Assembly: GCA_025093985.1 (NCBI GenBank)
Contig: JACAAK010000007.1
Coordinates: 62,001 to 126,000, forward strand
DNA: 64,000 bases
Direction of reading: 5' to 3'
From: Calvatia gigantea
Taxonomy: Eukaryota > Basidiomycota > Agaricomycetes > Agaricales > Lycoperdaceae
The position numbers and the translations under genes are program-made. Under the pieces are notes generated by a model that did no database searches, was not told the DNA's origin, and saw only the letters and a list, made by a program, of their open reading frames with translations. The first letter of the stretch is position 1. Each line of letters opens with the position of its first letter. Shown piece by piece: positions 23,072-33,766 of this stretch.

Positions 23072-23282
23072 GAGGGACAAAACCCTTCCAATGCACTCAT
23101 AATATTCAATAATTCATATCTCCATAGAAACAAAGTATAATATTAAATGCTTAAACATATTTGTAGATAAGAAGCATGACTACCTTCATTTAAAATTTGA
23201 AATGAATTGGCTTAGTGGTTGCTGAGTTATTTGAGATTTCATGAAAAAGTCAAAATCATTGGAAGGGTTTTGTCCCTTACTG
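23072..23282 (+). repeat. Right terminal inverted repeat of the mariner element
   Basis: Imperfect inverse of 8487-8697, ending CCCTTACTG before the TA duplication. The inner copy of the motif (GAGGGACAAAACCCTTCC) begins at 23072. Confidence 0.88.
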
Positions 23283-23452
23283 TATGTTCGGATCTAATGA
23301 CTGTTGCTCCACAGGATTTGAAGGCCAATGTGGAGATCGACGAACACGAAAAGTCACCTCATCATGTCCTTGTTCGATATGAAGGCAGTTCTTATCCTTT
23401 TCGTTTCAGAAGCTGTTATGATATATTCAATGGACGATGTAGATATTCTCTA

Positions 23453-24632
23453 GCGCGTATCCGATCTCAAAATTACACATTTTACGACTGGTACCCAACC
23501 GCATTCTTGAAACCAGTAAGCACCACCCACAGAGGAAGTAAAGGCATCATGCTTCGACTATACTCGCAACACAACACTATGCGTTAGTGGTAGAAATGCG
23601 CTCCTAGGAACCTCACATTGAGGAAAACATGCCTCATCCGCTCCCTCACTGCAGCCTTGGCCGAAAGGCGCCAGTTTTTGCCGCATCGATCACGATATGG
23701 CCTCGTGATGTGTTTGAGTCACTATGTTTCAACAGTTAAACACTTCACCTTCATGTACAAACACCTCGTTCTTTCGCTGCTCTGGCTACCATCGTTTGAA
23801 TATACTTGACCCCTTCAGTGCTGCTGGACCGTAACGTCAACGCTATTGCCCTCAACAGTTCTAACCAAACAGCCCACTGCACGAATAATAGTTGCGGTGG
23901 GTTGTCAGTGCCGAATACCTATGAATACAAGAACGAAAATGTATCCGTCCCTACTGGCATCGTCGCCATTGGGAGTGGTACTATCAGAGTTTGAGTGAAA
24001 CCATTGAATAAATTAAATCATAATATCATGATAACTGTTTGCCATCTTTTGTGAATACCATGCGCGATGGTGAAGATTCCCGTATGGAGCAATACCAGTC
24101 AACAGAAGAAGCAAAGATCTGGACCCACACGGGCACATATTTACATTTTTTTCAAATTTAGACCAGAACCCACGGTGTTAGTAAAGATCCCACCAGTGGC
24201 AGTGGCAGACTGTTATCACGATCAAACTCTCATTTCACATCAGGGTCGCTTAGCGTTGCCACGTCGTTTGCCGTCACGCTGCACCCACCATTTCTCTCTC
24301 AAACCGACTTGCTTCTTCCGTCCACCTTCCCATCAAGCTCCGAGTGCTTCAAATTCTCTGAGTTGTCTGAATAAACCCGGAGTAAGTCTTTACCCGCTAA
24401 TATTGATTGTTACCTTCGAGCGCTTAACTCGCAGGCACCATCCGCAGCATCCCGCCCAGACGTTGAGAACAACGTCGGGGTTGGCATCAGTTTCATTCAC
24501 TACACCTCGCGCGAACACCAACCACCATTCTATACCGCGCACCCCCACTCGTTTAGCATCATCACCATCACCAACCTCCTACCACCCTCACCAGCGCTAA
24601 ACACCACACCCCCTCCGTCCAAATCGTAAACC
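23453..24632 (+). other. Intergenic between NLR-1 tail and the small gene
   Basis: The part after 24.2 kb is C/T- and pyrimidine-rich with GTAAGT and CAG sites, as in a 5' leader with an intron for the gene at 24633. A 177-codon frame at 24067 has no recognisable domain and reads like UTR. Nothing else is supported. Confidence 0.45.
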
Positions 24633-24971
24633 ATGCCTTACTTCGCTGCTGGCTACACGATCACCTCCAACCAGGTCTTCGATCTCGTGTATCATCTAAC
24701 TGGAAAATCATACAAACGCGACGAATACGACCAAGCACTGGACTTTCTTTTCGATGACCTCTATAGCAAATATGGCGTCGACATGCATGAGCTTGACGAT
24801 GCCGTCGAACCCACCATCCTTATCGTCTGCATCCACTCTGAATCTTCGCAGGTCCCGACTCGCGACCTACTCAGCCACAAGACAGCTGTGAACATCCGGT
24901 CATATCTCGACCGCGCTGGTCTTAAGCCTTATAAATCACACACTGCAGCCTGGAAAAAATATCCTGGCTAG
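24633..24971 (+). CDS. Small protein of unknown function (112 aa)
   Basis: A single-exon frame from ATG (preceded by AAACC, a reasonable fungal start context) to TAG, MPYFAAGYTITSNQVFDLVY ... SHTAAWKKYPG. Composition is protein-like: acidic helical middle (KRDEYDQALDFLFDDLYSK), a hydrophobic strand (PTILIVCIHS), Tyr-rich. No signal peptide, membrane segment or known motif. It looks like a small conserved fungal protein but I do not recognise the family. Its neighbour downstream is URC1, convergent. Confidence 0.6.
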   Translation: MPYFAAGYTITSNQVFDLVYHLTGKSYKRDEYDQALDFLFDDLYSKYGVDMHELDDAVEPTILIVCIHSESSQVPTRDLLSHKTAVNIRSYLDRAGLKPYKSHTAAWKKYPG

Positions 24972-25333
24972 GGAATGGAGTCCCCCCTTCCGGGTGAACC
25001 AGCCCCGTCTCTTTGCTTCGTATTCTTGTGTTTGTGTCCGCATATTCATGTTCACTTTCGTTATGCTATCAACGTTTTCCCGCTCGTATAATGTCATATA
25101 CTTACTACTCTTGCATTTTTTTTCTATCTTTTTGTTGTTTTGGAATTGGATATTCGACCATAGGAAAGGGAGGAAGGAGGGAAGAAATCATCTTTTCTTT
25201 GTCGTCAAGCTAGTTGCCGTCATTGCTTCTTCATCAATTCTAGTTAACAAAAGGACTCCTAAAGTACATCACAACCACAAGAAATCATATCCCGATATCC
25301 AGTTCAATCTCAGAATGAAATCTGTGACCAACT

Positions 25334-27378
25334 TTAATGTTCCGTCTCTTCCCAAGCCCTTCCGACGGTCTTCACCAAATCCGCTTCCGTGATCTTTTTC
25401 CCACTCGAGAAGTACCCTGCAGCAATCTTGGCATCGATCTCCACGCGCGAATCCGGGGGAATCAGGTGGTCTGCGTGGGTTTCAAACATTCACGGACTTC
25501 CTCAGCCTTTATCACCGGGGCCGGTGAAATAATGGATTCTTACCAGGGAGATCATATCGCGTTAAGATTGGTATGCCGCTCTTGACAATGGCGTCGTATT
25601 TCCTAGTAAGCCACGAGAACGCAATAAGCCCAAGGAAGTTATCACGCGAAGTACGGCTACTTACATGTCACTCATGCTAACCATACGATCGACTTTCTTG
25701 ATTCCCAACCAGTGGAGGACGTCGGGCATGAGAGCTTGGAATCGCATGTCCTTGACACCGGCAATCATTTCCGTGGACTTGAAGTACCGGTCTGCTGAGT
25801 CACCACCACGCTTGCGTAAGTTATAAACGAGGTACCTTAGACAATCGATGAGTTCTTTGTCTCAACCACGGCTTTATGGAACGTACTTAGTCACTTCACC
25901 CAGTGCTCTTCCTTCCTTCCTGAAGTATACCACGACACCAACCCCACCCCTTTGGGCCCCCCTGATGCATTCTTCAATAGCGTAGACAAGGTATGGCTTG
26001 CAAGTGCATATATCGGATCCAAAGACATCGGAACCATTGCCTGGGTGGACGGTTAGTGACGAGGAGTATCACATCCCGGAACAACCTACACTCGTCATGG
26101 ACACGCAAAGTCAACTCCTTACTCTCATCCGAAAGATATGCGGGGTTACCAACTGGGTCCGAACTGGTCAACAGGCGGAAGTGACGTCAGTCAAGGACCC
26201 GCTTACAGATGTAGACGGTGAGGTTTCCGATAGGTGGAAGGAAGATCTTGATGTCAGGTCGTGTGATTAATTCGGGATACATGCCTCCAGTGTCCTCGAA
26301 CAGAGCACGGCGCAATAAGCTTTCGGAACTAAAAATAGTGCAATCGTTAGCCTATCGTGGTTAGGTGTGACGTCGGGCCCACCCAACAAGGCACCTACAT
26401 TCCAAATCTCTCCGCGACTCCCGGTAAATACCATACTGGCTCCACGGCAGCCTTGCTAACGAATACCTCGACGCCGTTGTCCTCGGTACTCTCAGTCCCA
26501 TCTTCATTCTTCAATGGCCGGCTTTTTATGACGACAGATCCGTCAATCGGGAAAGCGCCTTTCCTCACTGCTTCATCGAGTTCGCTCATCTTTAGGTGGG
26601 CTTTAGTGACGGCGATACTGGGCCTGATATCCAATCCCATATCCATCTCCTTCTTGAAAACAGTCTGGACAAGGTGGCCCCATGGATCGAAAGATACGAT
26701 CTTCCTTGGGTCAGACCAACTTGATTGTGGCGGGAAATCAACGGGTGGCTCAGTCATGGTATAATCCGGCTTGTGGGTCGGAGAAAGAGCACCCATTGCA
26801 ATCGACAAGGCGCGATAGATCGAATAAGATCCTGAATGGGCTCCGATAGCATTACGCTGTTTGATAGTCGATTGAACGCGGGAGCAGATGACAGGCCCTC
26901 GCTCTTCGGGTCTCCGCGCGCCCCATTTGAGGGGGTAGGGAATGATCCCATGTTGGTCGGGGTATGCTATTCAGGCGAACGTCAGTCACCGTCACCCTTT
27001 GGAATAGTGAATCACGAACTGGTGAGATTGACTCGGCCAGGGTACAAAAGTTTTTCGCGTTCTCTGTCAGTCAAGGTCGCTGTTCGCTGAGGCGAAGGTT
27101 GAGTAGTACCCCCTGCAAATGGAAGGGAGGAAACAATGTTTTTCCCGTCAGACTTGTCCGAAGAGGTTGAGTCGGACCTCGAGATAGGTTTAGGCTCGAG
27201 TGGCGTAGTGCCTGGTTTTCCAGTTAATGCATCAAGCTTAGGGTATTCGCGATCAGTTGCGTTCAAGTTGTCTGAGAATGGTCAACAGACGTACCTTGGC
27301 CTGCATGGTCTGCTGGTTGACCTGCATAGCCTCGAGTTGGGCTAAAATTTGCGTGAGTACCGCGCCTGTAGTTGACAT
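25334..27378 (-). CDS. URC1: Uracil catabolism protein 1 (GTP cyclohydrolase II-like)
   Basis: Nine exons on the minus strand: 27295-27378, 27020-27236, 26399-26966, 26207-26328, 26090-26163, 25887-26040, 25665-25835, 25544-25602, 25334-25470. About 528 aa. Key stretches: SFDPWGHLVQTVFKKEMDMG, EPVWYLPGVAERFG, LLRRALFEDTGGMYPEL, LTLRVHDEC joined to NGSDVFGSDICTC (zinc-binding Cys of the cyclohydrolase II fold), YFRKEGRALGEVTKY and the end PPDSRVEIDAKIAAGYFSSG. URC1 acts in the URC pathway of uracil breakdown in fungi. Splicing is consistent everywhere except the exon 4/5 join (26207/26163), where one base is missing relative to the frame: a real frameshift, a sequencing error or a non-canonical intron. 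Confidence 0.85.
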
Positions 27379-27870
27379 AGTGGTAGGAGGAGATAAGGAG
27401 CGATAATCCAACCCGGATCTCTTAAATGACCAGCAGGCTGCAACGCGGTCCCCGTGACGTCACGCGGCATTCGCCACGAACCCATCCAATCGTTCGTGAA
27501 TTGGAACGGCAGGCCTCGACTCGGAATGTCCCAACCGTCATGAAACAATAATTGCGCCTTCGTTAACCTCTTTATTTATTTATATTCCAATCGATACGGG
27601 TATATGAAAATGTCGTCAGATATATAAATCATGTGAAGGACAGAAGCCCGGGAGGACTCACTCTCACTTCCACTCCTGACAAGGCCCCTTACATTTCCCG
27701 CCCCCAAGGTCTCGGAGCTCGGCGGGGTGGTCATTCAGAGCGAGGAGGAATTGGCCTGGACGTCGTTGAACATGAGAAGTATCCAAAAGAGGGCCTCGAC
27801 TCTCGTGTCCACTGTTCGCGAACCAATTGCCCAATTTGCTTGGCCTTAAGCTAAACATATATTACCCAGG
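27379..27870 (+). other. Intergenic between URC1 and decarboxylase A
   Basis: Divergent promoter region of about 490 bp. No gene or clear element seen. Confidence 0.5.
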
Positions 27871-29236
27871 ATGTTTCTGCCCTTGAAAATGATACTCGGC
27901 TTTCTACCGCACACCCCACGGTTGGGTAGGACCTGGTCAATGGCTACCCGTAGTTCCCTCCCAAGGGGAGCAATGGTTAACGATAGGGGGCGAGCAGAAG
28001 TTGCGACGCCGTTTCACCCAGTTGTTCAAGAATTGCAGCGAATAATCGAGGAGGAACCGGACCTTTATATGGGCGTCCATCAAATGTTCGAACAAATCCC
28101 TGATGACCCCAAGTACAACTTGGACCCATTGGGAAAACCTCAGGTGAGCTAGTTCTTCACTGGTAACGGATCCTAACAAATCAGGGCCGTTTCTGGATAA
28201 GAAATTATTTAGACATGCTCAAAATGTTTGACGCACTTCTCACTTATGTTCCTGAGTTCAGCGGTGAAGCCAATGGAGATTTGTTGCCGCTGCCTATCTG
28301 CGTGACGATGAACTAGCCTGTGTACACAGATGCAGGGCTCCGAGTTTTCATGAACCCCAAAGTCAACGAACAGCTGAAGAAAATTCTGAATATTTCGGCC
28401 GACTTCCTCTCCTCGGCTGAATCTCTCTCCGCCTTCACCGACAAGCCGAACGGATGGCTCAGCGTTGCAGCCAGGGAAACTCTGTCGAATTTCGAAGAAA
28501 CTTTCGAATGTGACCCAACCAAGGAGTACTGGGGGTTCACCTCCTGGGACGACTTCTTCACCAGGACGTTCCGTCCTGGTGTTCGCCCCATCAGCCATCC
28601 CGAGGACGACACTATTATCACTAGTGCTTGCGAATCCGTTACGTATAATATCATCCACAACGTCCAAGCCATGAGTTCATTCTGGATCAAGGGCGAAACC
28701 TACTCACTTTATCACATACTCAACCACGATTCCCTTTCCAACCAATTCGTTGGTGGAACAGTGTACCAGGCCCACCTCACTGCATTCAACTACCACCGCT
28801 GGCACAGCCCCGTCAATGGCACCATCGCCAGAATCGTCCATGTGCCTGGTCTATATTCCGCTGTTTCACCAGCCACTGGGTTCGGTGAAAATCCCGAATT
28901 ATCGCTGCGGTAGCTTTTCAAGGATTCATGGCGAACTTGGCGACACGGGTCCTGATTTTTATTCGAGCGGACAATGCGGACATTGGCATGATGTGTTTCT
29001 TAGGAGTTGGACTCAGTGAAGTTTCGTCATGCGAGGCGACTGTGACTGAGGGCCAACGAGTGAGGAAGGGTGACGAACTTGGGATGTTCCATTATGGGGG
29101 ATCGCCACACTGCCTGGTATTCCGCCCACAAACGAAAGTTGTATATAGTGATGCGGTGCTACAGTCGCTTAAAGACCGAAGGACTCTTGTACTTCTCAAC
29201 AAGCCCATTGGATACTTGTCAAAGGAATCGGGGTGA
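27871..29236 (+). pseudogene. PsiD-like decarboxylase, copy A (broken)
   Basis: Same layout as intact copies B and C: exon 1 27871-28143 (HPVVQELQRIIEEEPDLYMG, MFEQIPDDPKYNLDPLGKPQ) and a long second exon. Family signatures remain (WDDFFTRTF, FNYHRWHSPVNGTI, SSCEATV, LGMFHYGGS). Three breaks are visible: the second-exon acceptor has TGG where B and C have TAG (about 28197; an upstream CAG could rescue it with four extra codons); an in-frame TAG at about 28315 where B and C have Trp; and a one-base loss near 28895 that shifts the frame after GENPE. The reading frame recovers only in a different frame to the end YLSKESG. Confidence 0.88.
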
Positions 29237-31161
29237 CTGCGTTTGTAAATTTACCACCTAAATCCCTTGTACCACTGTAATAAACCTGATCTATATTTGC
29301 GAGTGGCACGGGGCCACTCCAATCACATACTATCCCTAACGGGTCCAAATCCAAACGGACCCCTTTCGGACAACTTTCGTCAGTGCAATCTGTCTTTTGT
29401 CAATGGTCTCTATAAGGTCTAGCGAAGAAGTCATTTTGGGGATGGTTCACATCGAACTGAGTCCAGCCCTTGAATGGAGAAAACGTGCCGCTATATCTAC
29501 TCCATTCGCCACTGAGCACTCGGCAGCTGAGAGAAAGGACGCGGGAGGCACTTTATGGATAAAGCTTAATAAAATGCAGAGTATAACCATAATATGGGAA
29601 GGTATCTGTAGCAGGTGACAAAGAGGCTTGGAAAATCCGCCTTGAGCATCTTGATATTCTGACCTTTCCCCAAACCCCTAAATCCGCATATCAAAACACC
29701 CTAGCAAATGTTACATCGGGGAGTTTGTTGAAGGGACTGTTCTATGGCTGCAGACGTGGCATTATAGGGGTAAACGAACGACGTACAAAAGATGTAGGCG
29801 GTAATATTGCAACAGGCCGAAGTTGATGATCTAGCATGAGAACACAAATTCCAGCGGAAGAGGTCGTTTTGGGATTGATGTGAATGAGGCTGCCCGATAG
29901 GCACCGGGCTGTTTCATCGAGATTCTCTGTTTATTCAAGCTAAGCATAATAGCTTATCGGTTCCTGGGGTGGTCAGTTAGTATGATAGGAAATCGGCGTG
30001 TGAAAACAAGTACCGCTCGTCTTAGGAGGTGGTTCACTCCCGGATGTAAGTTTTTTTTTCCACATGTGGTCCACACAGTGGGTGCATAAGCACGATGCGA
30101 TTTCACAATTCGCATAACGGCGATACCCCTCCGTCAGACATCGTTCACTCTGAAGAGATGAGGCGGCGGTTCAACGAAAATAGGGTGTGACTGCGTCCGT
30201 CAGTCACGAGGCTTCGAAACCGGGTCCAGGAAAAGAGAGACAGAGGCCGGGAACACAAGAGAACGAGGGGCGAGAGCGACGACGTCAGATACATCGTCGA
30301 GAACGAGTGGTAAGACACTTGATTTTTAGCAACTTCGAGAGAGAGAGAGTGGGTATCCAATTCTAGGTGTCGAGCCTCTACTGGCTCGACTGTATTTATA
30401 CTGTAGACAACTTGTCCGGTGTTCAATTTCTACGGTTATCTACAAATACTGAATCTGTATAGCAAATGTGTTGAGTTAGTATAATGAAGGTTAGGCTAGG
30501 GAACTGTGGTAAAATATTGAAATTTTGAAACACAACAAGTGAATGTGCAACTACGGAGATGAAGAGTCTGAATTAGAAAAAAATGTCGATAACGAGAAAG
30601 ATGTGTGGTGAAATTTTATTAAAGTGGGTAGTGGTCTAAAACACGACGTATGGCAGGCGAAATGGACGGTTTGTGTAGTGAGCGAGGAACGAGCGGATCG
30701 GCGACGGATCGATGAATGGTCGGGGTGACGAAATCTTCGGAGGGCGGACTGATTAGTGTGAGATGCTCGTTGGGTGCCGTTCCGAAGGCAGCCGACGTGC
30801 AGTCTCCACAACTCCGCTACAACCCCGTCCCCCGAACCTCCTAGACATTACGTGTCTCTATCCGATTTGGTTCTCTTAAAGTCCTCCAAAGCCTGTTCTA
30901 CCCTTATTGATATTCCAAGTGTGGTACAGCGGAAGGTTAAATACGCACCGCTTAACTAGGCCACACCTAATTTGGCTGCCGTCCGAGGATTCAGGCGCCT
31001 ATCGGGCAAGTCCCCAAGCTCAATGCCGCCCATATACAAAGAAGCACGTCCATTATCCCTGACCCGGACGGGAATTGGTGACAGGTATCATGTTTCTATG
31101 TATCCGCTTCCGCCTTAAGGTATCCATATATATATTGGCGTCTGCGCTTCCACCTCTCACC
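29237..31161 (+). other. Intergenic with one repeat copy
   Basis: No gene supported. The segment 30180-30790 is a diverged copy of 36940-37510 (separate entry). Confidence 0.5.
30180..30790 (+). repeat. Dispersed repeat of unknown class, copy 1
   Basis: Starts with TGACTGCGTCCGTCAGTCACGA and GGCTTCGAAACCGGGTCCA, matched at 36.95 kb by a diverged version; later shared pieces include a TTTATA site (about 30392), GAAACACAACAA and a G/A-rich stretch. The size and TATA-like site would fit an old solo LTR, but no partner LTR or target duplication was found. Confidence 0.4.
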
Positions 31162-32529
31162 ATGCCTGGCCTTTTCTCTTCCCTGTCTTCACTCATCTTC
31201 GTGGTTGGGCGGGGCCTGACTGACTGGCCACGAACTCCCCAGCGCACACGCCCAATAACAATACCTGCGTACGGCGAGCGGAAAGGACAACCCTTGGAGC
31301 TACTCCATCCTGTTTTACAAGAACTGCGACGAATGATTGAAGAGGACGCCGACCTTTACATGGGTTTTCACCAAATGTTCGAACAAATCCCCAATGATCC
31401 TCAGTATCACGTCGACCCATTAGGCAAGCCACAAGTGAGCTAAATGCTTTCCCCTACGATAGACGTCAGCTTAAGGCGATCCTAGATAAGAGATTACCTC
31501 GGTATGCTCGGGATGCTCAACGTACTTCTCAGGCGGGCGCCCGAGTTCCACGACGGAGAGGCAGGGCGCCTGGTGCCATTGCCCTTTTCTATAATGCTAA
31601 CCTGGCCTATGTGCACACCCGCAGGCCTCCGGGTCTTCACGAACCCCATGGTCAGCGCTCAGCTTAGGAAAGTCCTGAATGTATGGGGCAATTTCCTTTC
31701 CTCTCCTGCATCTTGTTACGTCCTCAACGACGAGCCGAACGGATGGTTTAGCGTTGCGGCCAGAGAAACTATGTTGAATTTTGACGAAACCTTCGAATGT
31801 GACCCAACCAAGGAGCACTGGGGATTCACCTCCTGGGACGACTTCTTCACAAGGACATTCCGCCCGGGCGTTCGTCCCATTAACCACCCAGAAGACGATA
31901 CGATCATCACCAGTGGTTGCGAATCCGTCACATACAAGATCAGCCACAACGTCCAGCCTTTGAGCTCGTTCTGGCTCAAAGGCGAGCCTTATTCCCTCTA
32001 TCACATGCTCAACAACGACCCTCTCTCTCCCCAATTCGTTGGCGGAACGGTATACCAAGCTTACCTCAATGCATTCAACTACCATCGCTGGCACTGCCCA
32101 GTCAATGGAACCGTAGCGAAGATCGCTCACGTGCCGGGAACCTACTGCGCCCTCTCACCCTCAACTGGGTTTGAGAGCGGGAACCCCGACCGTGTTGCCC
32201 CAGGTCATTCACAAGCATTTATGGCGAACTTGGCAACACGCACCCTTATTTTTGTTCAAGCGGATAACCCTACGATAGGCCTGATGTGCTTCATAGCTGT
32301 TGGGATGATCGAGATTTCGTCTTGTGAGGCCACTGTCGCTGTTGGCCAACGGGTGCGAAAGGGCGACCAGCTCGGGATGTTCCACTATGGAGGATCAACA
32401 TACTGCCTAGTTTTTCGCCCACAGACAAAAATTGTGTTTAGTGATGCGGTGCAACAGTCGCTTAAAGATAAAAAGACTCTGGTACTTCTCAATGATAGTA
32501 TTGGACACCTGTCTAAGGAATCGGAATAG
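31162..32529 (+). CDS. PsiD-like (phosphatidylserine decarboxylase family) decarboxylase, copy B
   Basis: Two exons, 31162-31434 and 31486-32529 (51-nt intron, GTGAGC...CTAG), 438 aa, close to the 439 aa of PsiD, the L-tryptophan decarboxylase of psilocybin biosynthesis, which it resembles throughout. Signatures: YMGFHQMFEQIPNDP, WGFTSWDDFFTRTF, FNYHRWHCPVNGTV, IEISSCEATV and the end LGMFHYGGST. By family rules the Ser of GGS (about residue 395) becomes the pyruvoyl group after self-cleavage. A short N-terminal hydrophobic stretch (MPGLFSSLSSLIFVVG) is present. Substrate cannot be read from sequence: aromatic amino acids by analogy to PsiD; a lipid substrate is less likely. Next to paralogues A and C; no P450, kinase or methyltransferase nearby. 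Confidence 0.9.
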
Positions 32530-33399
32530 TTGTGTTCATAGTAGGCTACCCGAATGACCTACGTAGTGTAATCTGAATTGTTCTTAGGAGCAGTACATAG
32601 ATACGTTGCAACAAGTTATTCCTGGTGTAAGGCGAGTAAGTTCGTTAGGTGTGAGGGCCCGAGAGTCATCGACAATGGTTGAGACAGACTACATGACGGT
32701 AGAAAGCAAGATTGTACACTACGTCGAAACACTACTTAAATGAATCTTTTATGAATGTTCCCACAGTAGCCATATTGTTACCCCCACACTAGCCTTGATC
32801 TGAGATTATGGTGTTTTGTGACACACAGTGCACGAGGTGTCAAGACTCTTGGTATAATGCTATTCTTTTCGGCTTTTTGTTCGCTCAAGAATTCTACTTA
32901 GTGTGATTATAACGTTAACATTCCACAAAACCCTACCCTCTGCCGCGAATTGAACTCTGTCCAGGAAAGACGTGAGGTAACCGAAAATCCGAGTCTTCGT
33001 CACCCCGTTTAAGTAAATTCAAGAATCATTCATTTCCTTCGCCCGCTCAACGCCACATTGATCAAGCGGAAATGCTCACTCCATCCGAGAGTCAACCTGT
33101 TATTCGCTTCCCCGTTAGAGTAATCTTGTACAAGGTAGGTACCAAGTTCACAAAACCGCACGTTTGTTTCTCCGCCATCGTCTCCTGGGGAGGGGAAAAG
33201 CTGCTCAAGGTCATCATTAGTTAAAGCCGATGACTGAGGACGATCCTGATACCGGTATGTACCTGCTCCCACTCGGTATCAATAAATCCACGAAGGCTTT
33301 AGGCATCGTCTTGATGCCACTCATAAATTAAGGTGGCGGTGGCGTCGTGCCCTCGTTGTCCTCACGTGTTAACTCACCCTTTCTACTCGGGTCAAACTC
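32530..33399 (+). other. Intergenic downstream of decarboxylase B
   Basis: AT-rich at first (likely 3' UTR and terminator of copy B). No gene seen. Confidence 0.5.
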
Positions 33400-33568
33400 A
33401 TATGAACGTACTCAATGCTTTCGGCGTACATCTCGCTCACTCACCCAAGTCCGGTGATAGAATGACAGGGCGCTAATGCCTTCACCTTGACTTAACTGTT
33501 TACACACCTGTGGGGCTCCCCGCCTTCATGAACCCCAACGCCCAGCTAAAGGCGATCCTTAACACGTA
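33400..33568 (+). pseudogene. PsiD-like decarboxylase relic
   Basis: About 170 bp matching the start of exon 2 of copies A-C: a decayed MLKMFDALL-like start at 33402 and the better kept TPVGLPAFMNPNAQLKAIL (compare TPAGLRVFTNPKVNAQLKKIL in copy C). The rest of the gene is missing; the end abuts the 3' end of the minus-strand lectin pseudogene. Confidence 0.7.
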
Positions 33569-33766
33569 GGTGCTGAAAGTCACAAGACTGAAGGGGGAAA
33601 AATGCAAGCCGTGGTGCCTTGGTTTCACGGTATCTAGCATATTGTGCACCCGAACGAATACAGAAGTAATGGAAGTCCCGCCACAGGTTGACGTTGTATT
33701 CAGGAGCAAAAATATAGGAGGGAAATCGATTGCGGATGTTAAAATATCTCTCGGCCCATCTAACAC

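Larger units (their letters stand above)
8487..23282 (-). mobile_element. Tc1/mariner DNA transposon carrying two nested LTR retrotransposons
   Basis: The element starts CAGTAAGGGACAAAACCC and ends with its inverse, flanked by the TA target duplication typical of Tc1/mariner (8485-8486 and 23283-23284). Removing the gypsy and copia insertions and their 5-bp duplications leaves about 1,605 bp, a normal size for the family. Its single gene (transposase, minus) is split into two pieces. Each 211-bp terminal inverted repeat ends inside with a second, inverted copy of the outer motif. The insertion sits within an intron of NLR-1. Confidence 0.93.
6380..23452 (+). pseudogene. NLR-1: NACHT NTPase gene interrupted by the transposon nest
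   Basis: The main open frame runs from about 6594 to 8309, then exon 8363-8464 and last exon 23315-23452. Domains: AELHSAERQPPPRCHPGTRE; P-loop GPAGVGKS (6891-6914); Walker B IIIDGLDEC (about 7200); sensor ICTRPE; then a helical region (FHASFPDFL, GLSWLPPDLTQDE) with no WD40 or ankyrin repeats. Family role: STAND-type NTPase switch in fungal self/non-self recognition or cell death. The N-terminus is unresolved: no ATG opens the main frame; candidate ATGs at 6380 or upstream are out of frame. The third intron (native 52 nt: 8465-8486 plus 23285-23314) holds the 14.8-kb mariner nest. The last exon also lacks about 4 bases after VLV (near 23370), shifting the frame before the conserved EAVMIYSMDD end. 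I infer loss of function. Confidence 0.8.
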
